Positions 1 through 7,196 of a stretch of 9,048 bases of DNA are shown one piece after another. The stretch covers positions 1 through 9,048 of the forward strand of contig CANQCM010000034.1 of the NCBI GenBank assembly GCA_947589625.1. The letters are read 5' to 3'. Numbering within the stretch: the stretch's first letter is position 1; each line of letters begins with the position of its first letter. The notes beneath the pieces were generated by a model. The model searched no databases, was not told where the DNA came from, and saw only the letters and a program-made list of their open reading frames with translations. Source of the stretch: an uncultured Alphaproteobacteria bacterium. GTDB lineage: Bacteria > Pseudomonadota > Alphaproteobacteria > Rs-D84. The position numbers and the translations under genes were made by a program.

Positions 1-29
1 GCAGATAAAAAGTTCACAAAAAATTTCAT
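1..29 (-). CDS. 5' end of an unidentified gene downstream of uvrC (partial)
   Basis: On the minus strand an ATG at 29-27 opens a frame that runs to the window edge and encodes MKFFVNFLS before it is cut off. A strong ribosome binding site, AAGGGAG (complement of 37-43), lies 7 nt upstream of that ATG. The start is 29 bp beyond the uvrC stop, so the two genes are probably co-transcribed. Nine residues are too few to identify a product; the hydrophobic start would suit a signal peptide or membrane segment. In many alphaproteobacteria the gene after uvrC is pgsA, which encodes a membrane enzyme, but that is only context and not evidence. Confidence 0.55.
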
Positions 30-58
30 AATTTTTCTCCCTTGGTTATATGTGCTGA

Positions 59-1483
59 TTATACCACGTCTGAATGAAAATAGGCATAAATTTTTTCTGC
101 AGCATTTTTGCCCAATCCTGGCACGCGTTTTAATCCAGTCAAAGATGCGTCTGCAATGGCGCGAACACTGCCAAAATGGGTCAGCAAAGCGCGTTTGCGT
201 GTTGGGCCAATACCGTCAATTTCGTCCAATACCGATGCGGTTGCGTTTTTTGCGCGCGTTGTGCGATGAAATGTGATTACGAATCTGTGCGCTTCATCAC
301 GTACGGCGCGCAACATTAAAAATAAGCGCGAATCGCGTGGCATATCGCGATATACAGAACCGTCAGGCATAATGAAATGTTCATCGCCATCACGAACAAC
401 ACCCTTGGTTACACCGATAACAGGTATGTTTGGTGCAACACTGTGCGCAATGCGCCATTGTGTTGGGCCACCATCAACAATTATTAAATCTAGTTTTGGG
501 CCACGTGCCACCGCGCGCGAAACAAATTCTTGCATCATGCCGATATCATTTCCTGCATTTGATTTGTCATGCAATTTGAAATGACGATATGCAGATTTTA
601 TAAACCCGTCATGACCAAATGCAATCATTGCACCAACCGAATTTTTACCAAACAAATGTGAATTATCAAATACACCTGCGCATTCTATTTTTATCCCCAG
701 CCAATTTTCCAAATCATTAACAGATGCGTTCCAATCTAAACCCGCGCTATGTGCATCTGGGCGCCGAATACCGCGATTTGATGTATGCGTCAATGCGGCA
801 ATTTTATCACGACAAATTGCGGCGTTTTCAAAGTCCATTTCATCAGAATATTTTTGCATGTCGCGCGTCAGGTCTGCAATGATTGGTTCACTGTCGCCAG
901 TCAGTATTCGGCGCGCCAATGAAACGCGTGCATTATAATCTGTTTGGGCAATGGTGCAAGGCGCACTGCAACGCCCAATTTGATACAACAAACATGGACG
1001 TGTGCGATTGCGCATAAATGTGTCTGTGCATGTGCGGATTTGGCATACGCGCTGAATTGTCTTGATTGTTTCGTTTAATGCAATAACAGACGGATATGGG
1101 CCATAGACATCGCGCCGCTGGGATATACGACCGCGGAATTTCAACAGACGCGGATATTCAGAATTTGTCAGCGCAATCATCGGGTACATTTTTCCGTCCG
1201 TCAGCATAATGTTGTATTTTGGTTTCAGTGTTTTAATCAGTTCCTGTTCGCGAACAAGCGCGTCCGATTCGGTCGGAACGATTTCCCATTCAACGCGCGC
1301 AACCAATGGGCGCATAATTTGCTTGTGCGGTTCCAGTTTGGAAATGTCCAGATATTGATGCAGACGATTTGACAGGTTTTTTGCCTTGCCCACATATAAC
1401 AGCGCGCCATCGGCGTCATACATGCGATAGACACCTGGGGCATTAGGACTGTTTTCTATTAAATCTGCAAATTGAATATTCAT
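59..1483 (-). CDS. uvrC: UvrC, excinuclease ABC subunit C (short form)
   Basis: UvrC makes the 3' and 5' incisions around DNA lesions marked by UvrA and UvrB in cytoplasmic nucleotide excision repair. The product is 474 aa. A GIY-YIG nuclease domain comes first (GVY at 17-19, YVG at 30-32, R40, probable catalytic E79). A cysteine cluster typical of UvrC follows (C147, C152, C164, C172, C176), then a UVR motif for UvrB contact (about 201-236). The RNase H-like nuclease has D273 in FDNSH, D337 in VDGG and H399 in DEAHRF. A double helix-hairpin-helix ends the protein (about 417-470). Family members are usually about 600 aa. Here only some 30 residues separate the UVR motif from the RNase H-like core, so roughly 110-120 residues seem to be missing. 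All recognised catalytic residues remain. I chose the ATG at 1483 because homology begins just after it. A TTG at 1519 would add 12 residues but has no ribosome binding site. Confidence 0.95.
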   Translation of the reverse strand: MNIQFADLIENSPNAPGVYRMYDADGALLYVGKAKNLSNRLHQYLDISKLEPHKQIMRPLVARVEWEIVPTESDALVREQELIKTLKPKYNIMLTDGKMYPMIALTNSEYPRLLKFRGRISQRRDVYGPYPSVIALNETIKTIQRVCQIRTCTDTFMRNRTRPCLLYQIGRCSAPCTIAQTDYNARVSLARRILTGDSEPIIADLTRDMQKYSDEMDFENAAICRDKIAALTHTSNRGIRRPDAHSAGLDWNASVNDLENWLGIKIECAGVFDNSHLFGKNSVGAMIAFGHDGFIKSAYRHFKLHDKSNAGNDIGMMQEFVSRAVARGPKLDLIIVDGGPTQWRIAHSVAPNIPVIGVTKGVVRDGDEHFIMPDGSVYRDMPRDSRLFLMLRAVRDEAHRFVITFHRTTRAKNATASVLDEIDGIGPTRKRALLTHFGSVRAIADASLTGLKRVPGLGKNAAEKIYAYFHSDVV

Positions 1484-1500
1484 ACCTTTTATGATAGAAT
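1472..1500 (+). promoter_or_regulatory. Candidate promoter for the pilin-rluC-asmA-cdaA operon
   Basis: TTGAAT (1472-1477) and TAGAAT (1495-1500) are separated by 17 bp and would start transcription near 1507, about 27 nt before the pilin ATG. The -35 box lies inside the 5' end of uvrC on the other strand. The region is AT-rich, so a chance match is quite possible. Confidence 0.35.
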
Positions 1501-1519
1501 ATAAAATGATAAATAGCAA
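1491..1519 (-). promoter_or_regulatory. Candidate promoter for uvrC
   Basis: Read on the minus strand, TTGCTA (1519-1514) and TATCAT (1496-1491) are 17 bp apart. Transcription would start at about 1484-1483, essentially at the uvrC ATG, giving a leaderless or nearly leaderless mRNA. AAAGGT lies just 5' of the ATG and is too close to work as a normal ribosome binding site. The boxes overlap the candidate promoter of the divergent operon. This rests on pattern matching in AT-rich DNA only. Confidence 0.3.
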
Positions 1520-1533
1520 ATGGGGGTAATATT

Positions 1534-1998
1534 ATGAGATACGAATCTGGACGTTCTATGATTGAAATGTTGGGCGTATTGGCGATTATGGGGGTAATCA
1601 CTGTTGGCGCAATTGGCATGATTTCAACCGCAATGCGTACGCAAAAGCGCACAAGTGTCAACGACGAAGTCTTGCAAATGGTGACCCAGGTCAGAACGCT
1701 GTTGGGCGAATATGACGATTATTCGCATATAAACAATTCCACAATTTTTGGCGCAATTGGCATGTCTAATAAAAATCCGTATGGTGGCACATATGAATTG
1801 AGTGTTGACCCGTCAAATTCGCGTCAATTTATTGTCAGTATTACGGGGTTAAGTGAATCTGACTGCGAATATTTTGTAACCAAGGCATGGTCTGATTCTG
1901 TGGGCTATCAAATGTCTGGTGGCACAACCAGTGGCGCAATTGGCGATTGTAAATCTGGCAATGGTCAAAACATCGTTCAAATTACATACGGCGAATAA
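1534..1998 (+). CDS. Type IV pilin-like protein
   Basis: The product (154 aa) has a class III prepilin N-terminus. A six-residue leader MRYESG would be cut after G6 by a prepilin peptidase. The mature protein starts RSMIE, with the conserved glutamate at +5 (E11 of the precursor), followed by a hydrophobic helix to about residue 32. The rest is a soluble head with two cysteines, C111 and C139, which could form the C-terminal disulfide common in pilins. It is likely a subunit of a pilus, pseudopilus or related secretion fibre, anchored in the inner membrane before assembly. No assembly ATPase, platform protein or prepilin peptidase is in the window, so the machine is unknown. GGGGG at 1522-1526 is a good ribosome binding site 7 nt before the ATG. 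The gene leads a run of same-strand genes; its stop is 6 nt before the next start. Confidence 0.8.
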   Translation: MRYESGRSMIEMLGVLAIMGVITVGAIGMISTAMRTQKRTSVNDEVLQMVTQVRTLLGEYDDYSHINNSTIFGAIGMSNKNPYGGTYELSVDPSNSRQFIVSITGLSESDCEYFVTKAWSDSVGYQMSGGTTSGAIGDCKSGNGQNIVQITYGE

Positions 1999-2004
1999 AT
2001 ACGC

Positions 2005-2973
2005 ATGGCGGAAGTTATCATAATTTCACAGACCGAAGAGGGAACAAGGCTATTACGGTGGTTTTTGCGCCGTTTTCCGTCAATGCCACAACGCGAATTT
2101 TATAAACTGTGTCGTGGCGGGCAAATTCGGTGCAATTCATCGCGCGTTCGTGGTCAAGAAATCTTGCGCGCAGGCGATGCGATACGCGTGCCACCAACAT
2201 TGTCTGAATATACTAAACCATTTCGCAAAAAGACAGAAACAGGCGAAAAATTTTCTTTGTCTGATTTGGAAAACTTGCGCAAATGTATTGTTCATAATGA
2301 CAATGATATTGTTGTGTTTAACAAGCCTGCAGGTCTGGCAGTTCAAGGTGGTACTGGGATTGCCAAATCAATTGATAAAATGGCAGCGGCATTGTTTCCG
2401 TATGATAAAATTTCATTGGTTCACAGAATTGACCGCGAAACGAGTGGGCTGTTGGTGGTGGCAAAAAATCAACGCGCCGCGCAAATTTTATCAAACGCAT
2501 TTCAGAATAAAACTGCGCACAAGCAATATTTGGCATTGTTAAATGGCGCAGTAAAGCCTGTGCGTGGTGTGATTGATAATTATATGATAAAAGGTCAGGT
2601 CTTTGACACCGATACGCGAATAAACGACGGTACGGGTCAACGACCACAACGCGCAATTACAGAATATCAAGTCTTGTCCAGTGCAGGCGATTTATCGTGG
2701 GTTTTGTTTTCGCCCAGAACAGGTCGTACACATCAATTGCGTATTCACAGTGCCTTGTCTTTACATGCGCCAATTGTTGGTGATGATATTTATGGGCGCA
2801 ATAAAAAAATGAATGACACTATTCAATCTGTGCTGGCAACAAATAACTTGTTTTTATTTGCGTATAAGATAACATTTCAGCACCCGTCAAGTGGGAAAAT
2901 CATAACCATAACTGCCCAGATTCCAGATTTTATGAAACCTGTGGTGAAATTTTTTGAATTTAAGTTGCCGTAA
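2005..2973 (+). CDS. rluC: 23S rRNA pseudouridine synthase, RluC type
   Basis: Isomerises specific uridines to pseudouridine in 23S rRNA; Escherichia coli RluC acts at positions 955, 2504 and 2580. The product is 322 aa, close to the 319 aa of the E. coli enzyme. An N-terminal S4 RNA-binding domain spans about residues 13-64 and ends in the RluC-like AIRVPP. The RluA-family catalytic domain follows. Its signature HRIDRETSG carries the catalytic aspartate at D143, and the later RTGRTHQLRIH motif is also present. The ATG lies 6 nt after the pilin stop with no clear ribosome binding site, so translation is probably coupled to the upstream gene. Assignment to RluC over RluD or RluA rests on the S4 domain sequence and the length; the exact target uridines are inferred. 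Confidence 0.9.
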   Translation: MAEVIIISQTEEGTRLLRWFLRRFPSMPQREFYKLCRGGQIRCNSSRVRGQEILRAGDAIRVPPTLSEYTKPFRKKTETGEKFSLSDLENLRKCIVHNDNDIVVFNKPAGLAVQGGTGIAKSIDKMAAALFPYDKISLVHRIDRETSGLLVVAKNQRAAQILSNAFQNKTAHKQYLALLNGAVKPVRGVIDNYMIKGQVFDTDTRINDGTGQRPQRAITEYQVLSSAGDLSWVLFSPRTGRTHQLRIHSALSLHAPIVGDDIYGRNKKMNDTIQSVLATNNLFLFAYKITFQHPSSGKIITITAQIPDFMKPVVKFFEFKLP

Positions 2974-2977
2974 GAAA

Positions 2978-5074
2978 ATGAAAAAAACAAGAAATTTATT
3001 TTTTACAATTTTTCACATTGTGTTTCTGTTTGTGATGGGTTTAATTGTTGCGGCAATTGTCGCATTAAGTCGCATAAATCTGGAAACTTTGCGTGGTGGA
3101 ATCGTGTCTGTATTGCGCGATGCCACAGGTCGCGATGTTGAAATTGCAGGTGCTGTATCGTGGCATTTTTCATTGCGTCCCCAGATAGAATTAAACGATG
3201 TTCGTATTCCAAATGCCGAATGGGCAACGCGCGATTATGCGTTCAGTGCGCAACGCGTTTTTGTAACAATAAATCTGATTTCTTTATTCCAGGACAGACC
3301 GACAATTCAAAATATAAAAATTTATGATGCAGTAATTGATGTTGAAAAAAATCAAGAGGGAAAATATTCTTTTCAAACCGATATTCCGCGCACCAATACA
3401 GATGACGCACAGACCACAACCACAGAAAATGTGACACCAGAAAAACCAAAATACCCATTTGTCGATCCAGGCTTGGGCGGTGTTGAAATCAGAAATTTGA
3501 CAGCGTATGTGTTTGATGAAAAATATAGCCTCGCTGGTTTTGAAATGCGATATATACCCAAGCATGACGGGCGTGAATATTCTGGGTGGATAAAATTTAC
3601 AGATGATGTATATCCGTTTATTGTGTCGTTTTCTGAATATAATGCAGAACGCAAAGTTTACCCGATGAAGGTTGCTTTTGCCACAGGTGGCGAAGCACTG
3701 ATTTCCAATATCGCACTGGAAGGTACAAGTCTTGCGCCAATTGATTTTGTTATCAAAGGTGATGTTCCTGATATTGCAACAATTGGGCGATTCTTGAATT
3801 ATGATATGCCTGATTTTCCGTTGTTAAAAATTAATATCGCAGGCGGCTATGATTGGAAAAAACTAAAATTGCGCAAATCGTCAATATCTGTAAATGGCGA
3901 TGAAATAACATTGTCTGGCACATTTGATTGGCGCAAAAAGCCGTATGTTATAAATGCAGATATTGAATCAGAATATATCAGTTTAATGCATATTTTTCCA
4001 AACCTGTATCGTCATAAATGGGTGCGTCCCGACAGACCGTTAAATGCGTTCCAAGGTATTCCATTGTTTGGTACAGAATTTCTGAAATTTAATTTTAATT
4101 TGCATCTGGATATATCTGATTTGGTTGTATACCGTGAATTAAGTATTCGTGATATTGATGCAAAAATTGTACAAAACGATGGCAATGTTCGCATTGACGG
4201 AAACTTGTCTATGGGTGGCGGAAAAATTTCTGTCGCCGCTGATGGCACAATTGCGCCTGACGGTCTTTTATCTGCACGCGCAGGTGCAATAGGGCGCGAA
4301 ATATCAGTTGGAAAAATTTTAAGTGAAATTCAAATTGATAATTTTATCAGCGATTTGAATACGAACTTTGAAACATATCTCGAGGCAAACGGACACGATT
4401 TATCTGAATTAATGAGTACAATCACTGGGCCTGTTCAGATTTATTCTGTGGGTTCAGGGTATGCGTATTCTGCGCTGGTTAAAAATATTTATGGTGCAGA
4501 TTTCTTGACTAATTTGCGGCACGGCATAGAAGATTTATTTTCCAGCGAGAAAAAACATAATCAAATAAAAATAGAGTGTGTGGCGATAAATTTGAAATTG
4601 CGCAATGGTTTGGCAGAAACACAAAACGGTGTCGCAGTGGAAACAAATGCAATTAATTTGCGATTGGCAGGTGCGCTGGATTTGGGAAAAGAAACAATGA
4701 AATTGTCTTTGACAACAGTGCCTGTGCGCGGATTAAAATTGTCACTGACGGGTAATGTAGTAAATTCTGTTGAATTGATTGGCAGTTTATCAGAACCAGA
4801 TATAAAAATAAGTGGTGCGGCGGTTGCAGGCAAGGTTGCATCTGCAACGGGACTGGGGTTATTATTGGCACCATTAACAGGTGGAATTGGACTGGTCGCA
4901 GGTGCAGGTGTTGGTTTGTTGGCAGGCGATTTGCTGGAAAATTGGCTGGCAGATGATAACCCGTGTAAAACAACAATGTCGCGTGGTGCGCCTGTGTATC
5001 GTGATGACCCAGAATGGTTGAAATTACCAATAGAAGACTTAATAAATGGGTTGATGACACAAAACGAAAATTAA
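2978..5074 (+). CDS. AsmA-family envelope protein
   Basis: Large protein (698 aa) anchored by an N-terminal membrane helix at about residues 7-31, with the remainder predicted to be periplasmic. The N-terminal AsmA region includes TGRDVEIAG followed by a beta-rich stretch. A C-terminal AsmA-like region, containing LRLAGALDLGKETMKLSL, precedes a glycine/alanine-rich hydrophobic segment near residues 620-660. The end carries an NPCK motif that I associate with this family. AsmA-family proteins are related to the bridge-like lipid transfer proteins, and several are implicated in moving phospholipids between inner and outer membranes; that role is inferred here. I chose ATG at 2978, 4 nt after the rluC stop. 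A TTG at 2954 inside rluC would add eight residues without a better ribosome binding site. The gene shares the operon with cdaA, which starts 18 nt downstream. Confidence 0.85.
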   Translation: MKKTRNLFFTIFHIVFLFVMGLIVAAIVALSRINLETLRGGIVSVLRDATGRDVEIAGAVSWHFSLRPQIELNDVRIPNAEWATRDYAFSAQRVFVTINLISLFQDRPTIQNIKIYDAVIDVEKNQEGKYSFQTDIPRTNTDDAQTTTTENVTPEKPKYPFVDPGLGGVEIRNLTAYVFDEKYSLAGFEMRYIPKHDGREYSGWIKFTDDVYPFIVSFSEYNAERKVYPMKVAFATGGEALISNIALEGTSLAPIDFVIKGDVPDIATIGRFLNYDMPDFPLLKINIAGGYDWKKLKLRKSSISVNGDEITLSGTFDWRKKPYVINADIESEYISLMHIFPNLYRHKWVRPDRPLNAFQGIPLFGTEFLKFNFNLHLDISDLVVYRELSIRDIDAKIVQNDGNVRIDGNLSMGGGKISVAADGTIAPDGLLSARAGAIGREISVGKILSEIQIDNFISDLNTNFETYLEANGHDLSELMSTITGPVQIYSVGSGYAYSALVKNIYGADFLTNLRHGIEDLFSSEKKHNQIKIECVAINLKLRNGLAETQNGVAVETNAINLRLAGALDLGKETMKLSLTTVPVRGLKLSLTGNVVNSVELIGSLSEPDIKISGAAVAGKVASATGLGLLLAPLTGGIGLVAGAGVGLLAGDLLENWLADDNPCKTTMSRGAPVYRDDPEWLKLPIEDLINGLMTQNEN

Positions 5075-5092
5075 AAAAAGGAAAATGCTAAA

Positions 5093-5851
5093 ATGATAAA
5101 TTGGTTGGGTTTGATTCAAATTATTATAATTGCAATTATTGTGTGGTTGTTTTACCGCACTTTTATAAGAAATACATCGTCTGAAAAATTAGTGCGTGGA
5201 TTGCTGGGGTTGGCATTGTTGTGGGTCGTCAGTTTCATTTTGAATTGGGCGCACCTTGATTTGTTGGGTGGTTTTTTACACTGGACAGCGTTGTTTTTAT
5301 CTTTGAGTTTAATTGTAGTATTTCAACCAGAATTGCGCAAGTTTATGGCGTTGATGGGTAATATAAGCGTGTGGCGACGTATATTCAAACATGATTCTGT
5401 GGTGCAACGCGATAATCGTGCGCTGGATGCGATTGTGTCTGCAACAGAATATATGTCTGCAAAACATACTGGCGCACTGATAGTATTCCCCAGTATGATA
5501 GACGAAAGTGCAATTGAAAAAAAGGGTGTTCATATTGACGCAGTTATTACCAGTGAATTATTACTGACAATATTTTTTAATAAAACGCCACTGCATGATG
5601 GCGCAGTAATTATTACTGGTGACCGCATCGCATACGCAGGTGCAATTTTGCCATTATCGCAAAATAATTTGAATTGGAAATATGGAACGCGTCATCGCGC
5701 GGCACTGGGATTATCCGAGGTTTCTGGCGCAACGATTCTGGTCGTCAGTGAAGAAAGCGGCGATATATCAATTGCAGAACGCGGCAAATTTACTAGATAT
5801 GACGATATGAAAAAATTACGTGCAAAATTGGAAAAAGTTATGGCAAAATAG
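5093..5851 (+). CDS. cdaA: Diadenylate cyclase, CdaA type (c-di-AMP synthase)
   Basis: Condenses two ATP molecules into the second messenger c-di-AMP at the cytoplasmic face of the inner membrane. The product is 252 aa. Three predicted membrane helices (about 4-21, 35-53, 62-78) precede a DisA_N-type cyclase domain at about 120-228. The active-site motifs are intact: DGA at 169-171 (in PLHDGAVII) and GTRHR at 198-202. Length and layout match CdaA/DacA of Firmicutes. In those bacteria cdaA usually sits with cdaR and glmM; neither is here, and the upstream neighbour is the AsmA-family gene. AAGG at 5078-5081 is 11 nt from the start. A three-codon ORF (5085-5096) overlaps the start as ATGA, which could affect initiation. 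c-di-AMP synthases are uncommon in Proteobacteria. The family call is very secure; the in vivo role (osmotic, envelope or potassium control) is unknown. Confidence 0.93.
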   Translation: MINWLGLIQIIIIAIIVWLFYRTFIRNTSSEKLVRGLLGLALLWVVSFILNWAHLDLLGGFLHWTALFLSLSLIVVFQPELRKFMALMGNISVWRRIFKHDSVVQRDNRALDAIVSATEYMSAKHTGALIVFPSMIDESAIEKKGVHIDAVITSELLLTIFFNKTPLHDGAVIITGDRIAYAGAILPLSQNNLNWKYGTRHRAALGLSEVSGATILVVSEESGDISIAERGKFTRYDDMKKLRAKLEKVMAK

Positions 5852-5900
5852 GTCGTACAAATTTTTATTTTTGTGTGTGAAAAAATGCTTGCTTTTGCCC

Positions 5901-5930
5901 TTGCACCGAATCGGTGTTTTTTGATAAACT
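5901..5930 (+). promoter_or_regulatory. Candidate dnaN promoter
   Basis: TTGCAC (5901-5906) is followed 18 bp later by TAAACT (5925-5930), which is preceded by TG (5922-5923) as in an extended -10. Transcription would start near 5937, giving a leader of about 39 nt that includes the AGGAG ribosome binding site before dnaN. The match is moderate; GATAAA at 5923-5928 with a 16-bp spacer is an alternative -10. Confidence 0.4.
5904..5922 (+). terminator. Candidate short terminator after cdaA
   Basis: CACCG (5904-5908) pairs with CGGTG (5912-5916) across a three-base AAT loop, followed directly by six T (5917-5922). The stem is short but GC-rich. It lies 52 bp after the cdaA stop and would end the pilin-rluC-asmA-cdaA transcript. 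The same palindrome sits in the spacer of the candidate dnaN promoter and might instead be an operator. Confidence 0.45.
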
Positions 5931-5975
5931 AACTGCAAAGAATGTAGGCACAAATTAAATAAACAGGAGCAAGTA

Positions 5976-7094
5976 ATGGAATTTTCTGTGTTTCGTCAGG
6001 TTTTAATCCGCGCGCTGGGTCATATGCAATCAATCGTTGAAAAACGTGCGACATTGCCTATTTTGATGAATGTTAAAATAGAAGTAAAAGACGATTTAAT
6101 TCTGTCTGCAACAAATGTAGATTTAGAATTAGTTGAACATGTCGCGGCTGATATTACATTGGGCGGTAAAACAACTGTGCCTGTCCAAATGCTGTACGAT
6201 ATTGTTCGTAAATTGCCAGATGACGCAGAAATCAGTTTCAAACAAACAGGCGACCAATTGGTGGTGTCCAGTGGACGCGCTGTATTTCGCCTGCCGACAT
6301 TGCCTGCGGAAAATTTTCCTGTGATGGCAGGCAGCAATCTGACCACAAAATTCCAAATGACCACAGGCGATTTGGCGCACTTGATAAATCAAACAAAATT
6401 TGCAATTCCAACAGATGACGCGCGTTATTATCTGGGTGGAATTTATTTTCATATCTCGGACGAAGGCAAAAATAAAATGCTGACGGCGGTTGCCACAGAT
6501 GCCCAGCGTATGGGTCTGTGTTCTATGCCAGCCCCCGCAGGCAGTTTGGAAATGCCATCGGTTATTTTACCGCGCCGTGCAATTGGTGAATTGTCTAAAT
6601 TACTAGAAGATGCAACCGTTGACGATGTTTCTGTTGAATTGTCAGATACCAAGGCGCGTTTTCAAATTGGGCCTGCAACATTGACCAGTAAATTGGTTGA
6701 TGCGCAATATCCGAATTATCGCGTCGCAATTCCAAAAGACAATGACAAGATTGCCATTATGGACAGAAAGCAATTCTTGAACGCGGTTGATTTGGTGTCG
6801 GTTGCCAGTGTTGATAAAACAAAATCTGTACAATTGACATATTCTATGAACAAATTGGTTGTTAATGCGTCAAGTCCTGATGCAGGTACTGCAACCCAAG
6901 AATTAGACATTGAATATAATGGCGACAGTGCATTTACTGTGACATTTAATGTAAAGTTCTTGATGGACGTTGCCGCCCAGGTTGAAGGCGACAAGTTCCA
7001 AATGGAAATGCAAGACCCATTATCACCAACGATTATTAAATCTACGGATAAAAAGACAGACGCGTTGTTCATATTGATGCCAATGCGTATGTAA
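5976..7094 (+). CDS. dnaN: DNA polymerase III beta subunit (sliding clamp)
   Basis: Forms the ring-shaped homodimer that tethers DNA polymerase III and other replication and repair proteins to DNA. The product is 372 aa, the normal family length, and fits the three-repeat clamp fold (about 1-120, 125-250 and 251-372). It ends in LMPMRM, equivalent to the VMPMRL end of other bacterial clamps that helps build the partner-binding pocket. AGGAG lies about 7 nt before the ATG, a strong ribosome binding site. The gene stands alone between its own candidate promoter and a clear terminator. Neither dnaA nor recF is beside it, and I found no DnaA-box cluster, so this is not evidently the replication origin. 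Codon use resembles that of its neighbours. Confidence 0.97.
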   Translation: MEFSVFRQVLIRALGHMQSIVEKRATLPILMNVKIEVKDDLILSATNVDLELVEHVAADITLGGKTTVPVQMLYDIVRKLPDDAEISFKQTGDQLVVSSGRAVFRLPTLPAENFPVMAGSNLTTKFQMTTGDLAHLINQTKFAIPTDDARYYLGGIYFHISDEGKNKMLTAVATDAQRMGLCSMPAPAGSLEMPSVILPRRAIGELSKLLEDATVDDVSVELSDTKARFQIGPATLTSKLVDAQYPNYRVAIPKDNDKIAIMDRKQFLNAVDLVSVASVDKTKSVQLTYSMNKLVVNASSPDAGTATQELDIEYNGDSAFTVTFNVKFLMDVAAQVEGDKFQMEMQDPLSPTIIKSTDKKTDALFILMPMRM

Positions 7095-7098
7095 AAAT

Positions 7099-7124
7099 AA
7101 ATCCGCCGCAATGGCGGATTTTTG
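7099..7124 (+). terminator. Rho-independent terminator of dnaN
   Basis: ATCCGCC (7101-7107) pairs perfectly with GGCGGAT (7113-7119) around a GCAAT loop. Flanking A-T pairs extend the stem, and the T run continues to 7123. It begins 4 nt after the dnaN stop codon. Confidence 0.85.
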
Positions 7125-7137
7125 TTGCAAAAATGCC

Positions 7138-7165
7138 TTGCGTTTGGGTCAGTTTTCCGTATAAT
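7138..7165 (+). promoter_or_regulatory. Candidate efp promoter
   Basis: A perfect TATAAT (7160-7165) is preceded by TTGCGT (7138-7143) with a 16-bp spacer, placing the start near 7172 and a leader of about 25 nt. The -10 box is embedded in the inverted repeat CCGTA-TAATT-TACGG (7157-7171), a possible operator. AAAGAGGT (7183-7190) is the ribosome binding site, 6 nt before the efp ATG. Confidence 0.6.
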
Positions 7166-7196
7166 TTACGGGTAAAATAATCAAAGAGGTATATTT

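Noticed and set aside
1484..1519. TTG start of uvrC at 1519, adding 12 residues
   Set aside because: No ribosome binding site precedes it, the added residues are unlike the family N-terminus, and homology begins just after the ATG at 1483.
2954..2977. TTG start of the AsmA-family gene inside rluC
   Set aside because: The ATG at 2978 gives the usual charged start before the membrane helix and the normal 4-nt gap after rluC.
4653..5060. 135-codon open frame on the minus strand inside the AsmA-family gene
   Set aside because: Antisense shadow of a well-supported gene; low-complexity His/Leu-rich product, no ribosome binding site or family resemblance. The same applies to 2114-2542 plus and 6716-7111 minus.
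5852..5975. Replication origin next to dnaN
   Set aside because: No DnaA-box cluster or dnaA gene; the gap is explained by a terminator, a promoter and a ribosome binding site.
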